A stretch of DNA of 11,948 bases. Origin: AC-32 sp035455605. Lineage in GTDB: Bacteria; Actinomycetota; Thermoleophilia; Gaiellales; Gaiellaceae. Below, piece after piece: positions 8,234 to 11,948 of the stretch. The translations under genes were made by a program, and so were the position numbers. A model generated the notes under the pieces. It had not been told where the DNA came from. It worked only from the letters and a program-made list of their open reading frames with translations, and searched no databases. Location: contig DATIER010000138.1 of assembly GCA_035455605.1 (NCBI GenBank), positions 1-11,948 on the forward strand, read 5' to 3'. Numbering within the stretch: the first letter of the stretch is position 1; every line of letters starts with the position of its first letter.

Positions 8234-9496
8234 TTAACGAGCAGCCGGGGCCGGCTGTCTCCGCAGGAGCACGAGGCGGCCGACGACACCGACCGCGAAG
8301 ACCGCGACGCCCGCGACGACGGAGGAGAGCGGCAGCGTGACGGCGAGCGCCGCACACCCGACTCCGCCGGCGACGTTGAAGGCCCGTGGCCAGCGCCTCC
8401 GCTCGGCGGGCTGGGTGAAGGCGCTGGCGTTCGCGATCGCGTAGTAGGTCAGGACGCCGAAGGACGAGAAGCCGATCGCGCCCCGCAGGTCGGTCGTCAG
8501 CACGAGCAGCGAGACGACGGCGCCGACGGCGAGCTCGGCACGCGCGGGGACGAGGTGGCGCGGCTCGACCGCGGCGAGCTTGCGCGGGAGGTCGCCGTTC
8601 CGCGCCATCGCCAGCGAGGTGCGGCCGATGCCGGCGATCAGGGCGAGCAGCGCGCCGAGGCTCGCGGCGGCGGCGCCGACCCGCACGACCGGCAGCGCCC
8701 ACGCCGACCCGGCGGCCTTCGCGGCCGTGGCGAGCGGCGCGGTACTCGCGGCCAGCGCGTCCGGGCCGGCGGCGAGCAGGCACGCCACGCCGACCGCGGC
8801 GTAGATCGCGACGGTGATCCCGAGGGCGAGCGGGATCGCCTTCGGGATCGTGTGCTCCGGGTCGCGGACCTCCTCGCCGAGCGTGGCGATCCGGGCGTAG
8901 CCCGCGAACGCGAAGAACAGCAGGCCGGCCGACTGGAGCACGCCGTACGCGCCGCCGTGGACGGCGCCGAGGCCGGCAGCGCGAGCTCCGCCGCCGAAGA
9001 TCGCCGCGACCACGACGGCCAGCGCGAGCAGCGAGGCGGCGACGAGCAGTCGCGTCAGTCCCGCCGTGCGCGTGACGCCGAGGCAGTTCGCGCCGGTCAG
9101 GAGCGCGACCGCGGCGACGCCGACCAGCCGCTGCGCCCAGGTCGAGCCGGGGACGGCGTACGACGCGAAGGTCAGCGCCATCGCCGCGCACGAGGCGGTC
9201 TTGCCGACGACGAAGCCCCAGCCGGCGAGGAAGCCCCACCACTCGCCCAACCGTTCGCGGCCGTAGACGTACGTGCCGCCGGAGGTCGGGTACTGGGCCG
9301 CGAGCTGCGCCGAGGCGGCGGCGTTGCAGTAGGCGACCCCGGCCGCGAGCGCGAGCCCGATCAGCAGGCCCGCGCCGGCCGCGGCGGCCGCCGGTGCGAA
9401 GGCCGAGAAGACGCCGGCGCCGACCATCGAGCCGAGCCCGATGACGACGGCGTCGCCTGTGCCGAGCCGGCGCGCGAGCGCGCCCTCGGCGGTCAC
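8234..9496 (-). CDS. APC-family amino acid/amine permease
   Basis: A 420-residue polytopic inner-membrane transporter with about 12 hydrophobic segments, the normal size for the amino acid-polyamine-organocation superfamily. It would take up (or exchange) an amino acid or amine using a cation gradient. Signatures: the unwound TM1 motif IGLGSMVGAGVF (19-30), the YPTSGGTYVYGRERLGEWWGF stretch (69-89), the TM6 region FFAFAGYARIATLGEEVRDP (194-213) followed by TIPKAI, and the RTSLAMARNGDLPRKL loop (292-307). The start is the GTG at 9496, which overlaps the TGA of the upstream HIT gene as GTGA, pointing to coupled translation. A longer frame up to 9889 exists only as a shadow of the HIT gene. The substrate is not resolvable; the TM6 pattern is closer to amino acid permeases than to polyamine antiporters. 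Confidence 0.92.
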   Translation of the reverse strand: MTAEGALARRLGTGDAVVIGLGSMVGAGVFSAFAPAAAAAGAGLLIGLALAAGVAYCNAAASAQLAAQYPTSGGTYVYGRERLGEWWGFLAGWGFVVGKTASCAAMALTFASYAVPGSTWAQRLVGVAAVALLTGANCLGVTRTAGLTRLLVAASLLALAVVVAAIFGGGARAAGLGAVHGGAYGVLQSAGLLFFAFAGYARIATLGEEVRDPEHTIPKAIPLALGITVAIYAAVGVACLLAAGPDALAASTAPLATAAKAAGSAWALPVVRVGAAAASLGALLALIAGIGRTSLAMARNGDLPRKLAAVEPRHLVPARAELAVGAVVSLLVLTTDLRGAIGFSSFGVLTYYAIANASAFTQPAERRRWPRAFNVAGGVGCAALAVTLPLSSVVAGVAVFAVGVVGRLVLLRRQPAPAAR

Positions 9497-9996
9497 ATCG
9501 CGGCCGCGACCCGGTCCGCCGCCGCCGCGAGCTCCTCGTCCGAGACGTTCGGCAGCGCGTCCTCCCACAGCGGCAGCATCATTCCCGATGCCTCGAGCAT
9601 CCCGAGCGGCCGCGGCACGAACCAGACGTGGAAGTGCGCGCCGCCGTCGCCCCAGCGGTAGAGGTGAACCCGCGCGATCCCGCCGAGCGACAGGACCGCT
9701 TGCTCGACCCGCGCGGCCACGCGGCCGAAGTCGGCCTGCAGCTCGTCGGGCAGGTCGCTGAACGAGTCGACGTGCACGCGGCTCGCCAGCCAGACCGCCC
9801 CGGGCAAGCTGCCGCCGACGGGGGCGTGCAGCGTCCAGTGCTCGTCCGACCAGACCGGCGGCGTGGTCTTGCCGCCGCAGATGCCGCACGGCGGGCCGCC
9901 GGGCTCGCCGCGCCTCGGCGGCTCGGGGACGACGCGGTCGCCGGGCTCGCGTGGGAGCAGCGGCTCGCGGTACGGCGGGATCATGGTCGTGCTCAC
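9493..9996 (-). CDS. HIT/GalT-like fold protein with HxHxW motif
   Basis: A 167-residue soluble protein of the histidine-triad/GalT-like superfamily. Residues 1-35 are Pro-rich and probably disordered. A C37-x-x-C40 pair (PCGICGG) resembles the N-terminal zinc-binding site of several HIT-like proteins, though the second ligand pair is not obvious. The core has HVDSFSDLPDELQADF (75-90), a helix, and the active-site strand AHFHVWFVPRP (120-130), so the motif is H121-x-H123-x-W125; the third His of the classical triad is Trp. Known HIT relatives cleave or transfer nucleoside monophosphates (Ap4A hydrolase, GalT), and the nucleophilic His is normally the middle one, here H123, so chemistry may be kept. 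Start GTG 9996 is favoured over ATG 9984 because AAAGGAG sits 5 bases upstream. Both ends overlap neighbours by GTGA (TetR upstream, permease downstream). Confidence 0.8.
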   Translation of the reverse strand: MSTTMIPPYREPLLPREPGDRVVPEPPRRGEPGGPPCGICGGKTTPPVWSDEHWTLHAPVGGSLPGAVWLASRVHVDSFSDLPDELQADFGRVAARVEQAVLSLGGIARVHLYRWGDGGAHFHVWFVPRPLGMLEASGMMLPLWEDALPNVSDEELAAAADRVAAAM

Positions 9997-10607
9997 GATC
10001 GCTCCTTTCCTCGATGTGCAGGCGTGCGCGCGGCGAGGCCGTCGAGCACGACGCCGACGACGCGGGCCGTCGCCCGCTCCGCCGGCCAGCCGTGCCGGCC
10101 GCGCAGGTGGACGTACGTCCACGCCACAGCGTTGAAGGCGACGTCGGCGGCCTCCACCACGTCGCCGCCCGGTGCCAGCGAGCCGTCGGCCTCGCCCTCG
10201 CGCAGGAACTGGATGAACGGGTGCAGGTAGTCCGGCGGCTGCCCCGGCGCGGTGTCCTGATGGAACGCCTCGTCGGTCGCGAGCATCAGCGGGAGGTGCC
10301 GGTCGAGCAGCTCGCACAGCGCGACGAGCCCGCGCTCGAGCCGGTCGCGCCCGCTCCCGTGCGTGGTCAGGATCGGAAACATCGAGCTGCGGAAGTCGGC
10401 CGCGAGCTCGCCGACCAGCGACCCGACGAGCGCCTCGAGCGTCAGCCCCTGGCGCCAGAGCGTCGAGCGAGCTCGGCCCGCGGCCTGCGCGACCCGCTCG
10501 AGCGTCAGCCCCTCCCACCCGCGCTCGGCGAGCACCGCGATCGTCGCCCGCCGCAGCTCCTCGTCGACGGCCTTGCTGCGGCTCGGCACCACTACTGATC
10601 CGCTCAT
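9993..10607 (-). CDS. TetR-family transcriptional regulator
   Basis: A 204-residue one-component regulator. The N-terminal HTH covers about residues 16-62: a helix ELRRATIAVLAERGWEGLTLERVAQAAG, then the recognition segment RARSTLWRQGLTLEALV. The C-terminal ligand/dimer domain (about 75-195) is helical, with AFNAVAWTYVHL and DGLAA as typical of the family; its ligand is unknown. Start is ATG 10607; a TTG at 10670 in frame would add 21 residues and is less likely. No Shine-Dalgarno precedes the ATG and an inverted repeat abuts it, so a leaderless, self-repressed transcript is plausible. The stop overlaps the HIT-like gene start (GTGA), and the operon continues through the permease and sulfotransferase, which are its probable targets. 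Confidence 0.92.
   Translation of the reverse strand: MSGSVVVPSRSKAVDEELRRATIAVLAERGWEGLTLERVAQAAGRARSTLWRQGLTLEALVGSLVGELAADFRSSMFPILTTHGSGRDRLERGLVALCELLDRHLPLMLATDEAFHQDTAPGQPPDYLHPFIQFLREGEADGSLAPGGDVVEAADVAFNAVAWTYVHLRGRHGWPAERATARVVGVVLDGLAARTPAHRGKERS
10002..10010 (-). promoter_or_regulatory. Ribosome binding site of the HIT-like gene, inside the TetR gene
   Basis: On the minus strand GGAAAGGAG lies 5 bases before GTG 9996. It forms the Gly-Lys-Glu codons of the TetR C-terminus and fixes the start of the HIT-like gene at GTG 9996 over ATG 9984. Confidence 0.75.
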
Positions 10608-10624
10608 GCAACGTCTATGTTGCA
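10607..10624. promoter_or_regulatory. Inverted repeat at the tetR start codon (candidate operator)
   Basis: TGCAAC (10607-10612) and GTTGCA (10619-10624) are perfect 6-bp arms around a 6-base centre. The innermost end shares its last base with the A of the tetR ATG. Its size and position fit a TetR-type operator for autorepression; binding is inferred. Confidence 0.5.
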
Positions 10625-10669
10625 CGCGCGGACGCGAGAGCGCAAGTCGTTCCAGCGCCCGCTTCGTCA

Positions 10670-10728
10670 AGGGCGGTCAGCACCGCAGCACCGACCGCCC
10701 TACGGAGTTCAGCGCCTTCCGTACGGAA
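10670..10728. promoter_or_regulatory. Two symmetric elements upstream of tetR
   Basis: First, a 9-bp perfect inverted repeat, AGGGCGGTC (10670-10678) with GACCGCCCT (10693-10701), around 14 bases. Second, a perfect 12-bp palindrome TTCCGTACGGAA (10717-10728). Both lie in the 170-bp gap between the rnpB terminator and the tetR start region. They may be protein binding sites or, for the first, an RNA hairpin; no gene is visible in the gap. Confidence 0.35.
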
Positions 10729-10797
10729 CCGCACCAGCGATAGGTCCAGCACCCGCCCGACCTTCAGCGAGCCCTGCGAGCGGCGGTCTCGAGCATA

Positions 10798-10826
10798 GGA
10801 AAGCCCCGCGGTGAGCGGGGCTTTCC
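10798..10826 (-). terminator. rnpB terminator hairpin
   Basis: A perfect 12-bp stem (10798-10809 with 10815-10826) with a 5-base loop, directly after the 3' end of RNase P RNA on the minus strand. The stem has a GC core with AAA/TTT near its base; no long U-tract follows. Confidence 0.85.
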
Positions 10827-10829
10827 CGT

Positions 10830-11133
<304 letters not shown>

Positions 11134-11147
<14 letters not shown>

Positions 11148-11328
11148 CGTCCAATTGTAGCCGTGGCTGCTCCGCCTCTCCGTACTCCGCGCCGCACTCC
11201 GGGCAGCGGATGCCGTCGGCACAGTGCAGGACGAACTCGCCGCACACGAGGCATTCGAGCTGCGCGCCACGGAGGACCGTGAAGAGCTCCTGCTCGAGCG
11301 TCCGGTTGAGCGGGGCCACCGAGGTCAC
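11134..11328 (-). CDS. Small zinc-ribbon protein
   Basis: A 64-residue protein starting at GTG 11328, which overlaps the lexA TGA as GTGA, so it is probably translated by coupling to lexA. It has a short N-terminal helix (LNRTLEQELFTVL) and two CxxC knuckles, C26-x-x-C29 (ECLVCG) and C42-x-x-C45 (RCPECG), 12 residues apart, giving a rubredoxin-like zinc ribbon; H35 and C36 are extra possible ligands. The role is unknown; such proteins may bind nucleic acid or protein partners. It has no signal peptide. The last codons overlap the 5' strand of RNase P RNA (rnpB) and carry its -10 box. The frame extends upstream to 11469 but that part runs through lexA and is not used. Confidence 0.72.
11154..11159 (-). 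promoter_or_regulatory. -10 element for rnpB inside the zinc-ribbon gene
   Basis: TACAAT on the minus strand (11159-11154) matches the -10 consensus at 5 of 6 positions and sits about 7 bases before the first P1 base of RNase P RNA. It is spelled by the codons CTA CAA TTG of the overlapping gene, unusual choices in this GC-rich DNA. No good -35 was found at 16-18 bp. Confidence 0.6.
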
Positions 11329-11948
11329 AGCGTCCGGAAGACCCCCGTCACGACGCCCAGCACCTGGACGTGGTCGGCGTAGATCGGCTCGAGCGCGTCG
11401 TTCTCGGGCTGCAGCCGGACGCGGCCGTTCTCGCGGAAGAAGCGCTTGACGGTCGCCTCGTCGGCCCACTCGTGGTCACCGGCCAGGGCGACAACGATCT
11501 CGCCGTCGCGCGCGGTCTGCTCGCGGCGCACGACGACGATGTCGCCGTCGAGGATGCCGGCGTTGATCATCGAGTCGCCCTTCACCCGCAGCAGGAACTC
11601 CTCGCCGCCGCGAGCGAGCGGCTCGGGCACGGCGACGTAGTCCTCGACGTTCTGCTCCGCGAGCAGCGGGCCGCCGGCCGCGATCTCACCGACGAGCGGT
11701 AGGCGGTGCACGTCCTCCGCCGCCGCAGGTGCTGTCTGCTTCGGATCGCGGCGCAGCTCGAGGGCACGCGGCTTCGTCGGGTCGCGCTTGATCAGCCCGG
11801 CGCGCTCCAGATTCGCGAGGTGCGCGTGCACGGTCGACGGCGAGGCGAGGCCGACCGCCTGGCCGATCTCGCGCACCGTCGGCGGGTAGCCGTGCTCGTC
11901 GACGTAGTCGGTGAGGAACTTCCAGATCTCCTGCTGTCTGCCGGTCAG
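11325..11948 (-). CDS. lexA: LexA repressor (N-terminal start just outside window)
   Basis: The SOS response repressor and RecA-stimulated self-cleaving protease. 207 residues are visible and the frame is open to the window edge; the first visible residues (LTGRQQEIWKFL) match the normal LexA N-terminus, so only the start codon and perhaps a few residues are missing. The winged-helix DNA-binding domain spans visible residues 1-66, with YPPTVREIG and the recognition region SPSTVHAHLANLE. The cleavage site is A91-G92 in VGEIAAGGPL. The serine-lysine dyad is S126 (VKGDSMINAG) and K168 (ATVKRFF), followed by GRVRLQPENDALEPI. All catalytic parts are intact. The promoter and any SOS box lie outside the window, so autoregulation cannot be checked. 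It is followed by a coupled zinc-ribbon gene and then rnpB. Confidence 0.96.
   Translation of the reverse strand: MTGRQQEIWKFLTDYVDEHGYPPTVREIGQAVGLASPSTVHAHLANLERAGLIKRDPTKPRALELRRDPKQTAPAAAEDVHRLPLVGEIAAGGPLLAEQNVEDYVAVPEPLARGGEEFLLRVKGDSMINAGILDGDIVVVRREQTARDGEIVVALAGDHEWADEATVKRFFRENGRVRLQPENDALEPIYADHVQVLGVVTGVFRTL

Noticed and set aside
8555..9661. Plus-strand open frame of 368 codons opposite the permease and HIT-like genes
   Set aside because: Arg/Ala/Gly/Glu-rich shadow with no recognisable motif; the minus strand encodes conserved families here.
9889..9984. ATG 9984 as start of the HIT-like gene, or an upstream extension of the permease frame to 9889
   Set aside because: The strong AAAGGAG is correctly spaced for GTG 9996, and the permease begins at the GTGA overlap at 9496.
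10665..10670. TTGACG on the minus strand as a -35 box for tetR
   Set aside because: No acceptable -10 hexamer lies 16-18 bp downstream.

Overview
The base composition is very GC-rich. The window carries a class A RNase P RNA gene, a LexA of actinobacterial type, many GTG starts with 4-base GTGA overlaps, and GC-rich hairpin terminators without clear U-tracts. This suggests an actinobacterium. My best guess is a deep-branching class such as Thermoleophilia, inferred from gene content and style and not proven here. No IS element, CRISPR array, tRNA or prophage gene was seen.

Layout. (1) Positions 1-1465, + strand: the 3' part of a 5'-3' exonuclease gene, a small DUF6457-type gene starting inside its stop codon, and a class II-like histone deacetylase/amidohydrolase whose start codon is unclear. 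A strong hairpin (1467-1492) ends the run. (2) Positions 1588-3677: a divergent two-component system. A NarL/DegU-type response regulator (-) and an 8-TM DegS/LiaS-type histidine kinase (+) are separated by 42 bp filled by an inverted repeat. (3) Positions 3793-7215, +: a large exported subtilisin-like (S8) protease with an inhibitor propeptide, a PA insert and C-terminal beta domains. It lies directly downstream of the kinase and ends in a strong bidirectional hairpin. (4) Positions 7278-10607, all -: a tight run of a TetR regulator, a HIT/GalT-like protein with a substituted third His, an APC permease and a PAPS-type sulfotransferase. The first three genes are joined by two GTGA overlaps. 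An inverted repeat abuts the TetR start codon. (5) Positions 10798-11948, all -: lexA (5' end outside the window), a 64-residue zinc-ribbon gene overlapping it by GTGA, then rnpB and its terminator. The 3' end of the zinc-ribbon gene contains the -10 box of rnpB and overlaps the RNA's 5' strand of helix P1.

Functional reading. The histidine kinase and regulator are a cognate pair that may control the neighbouring secreted protease, like DegS-DegU and exoproteases in Bacillus; this rests on position only. The TetR operon looks like a self-regulated small-molecule module (transporter, nucleotide-binding HIT-fold protein, sulfotransferase) of unknown substrate. The lexA-zinc ribbon-rnpB nesting is the cleanest unusual architecture, because the sequence shows a regulatory element written into codons. 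I found no clearly new defence or mobile system.
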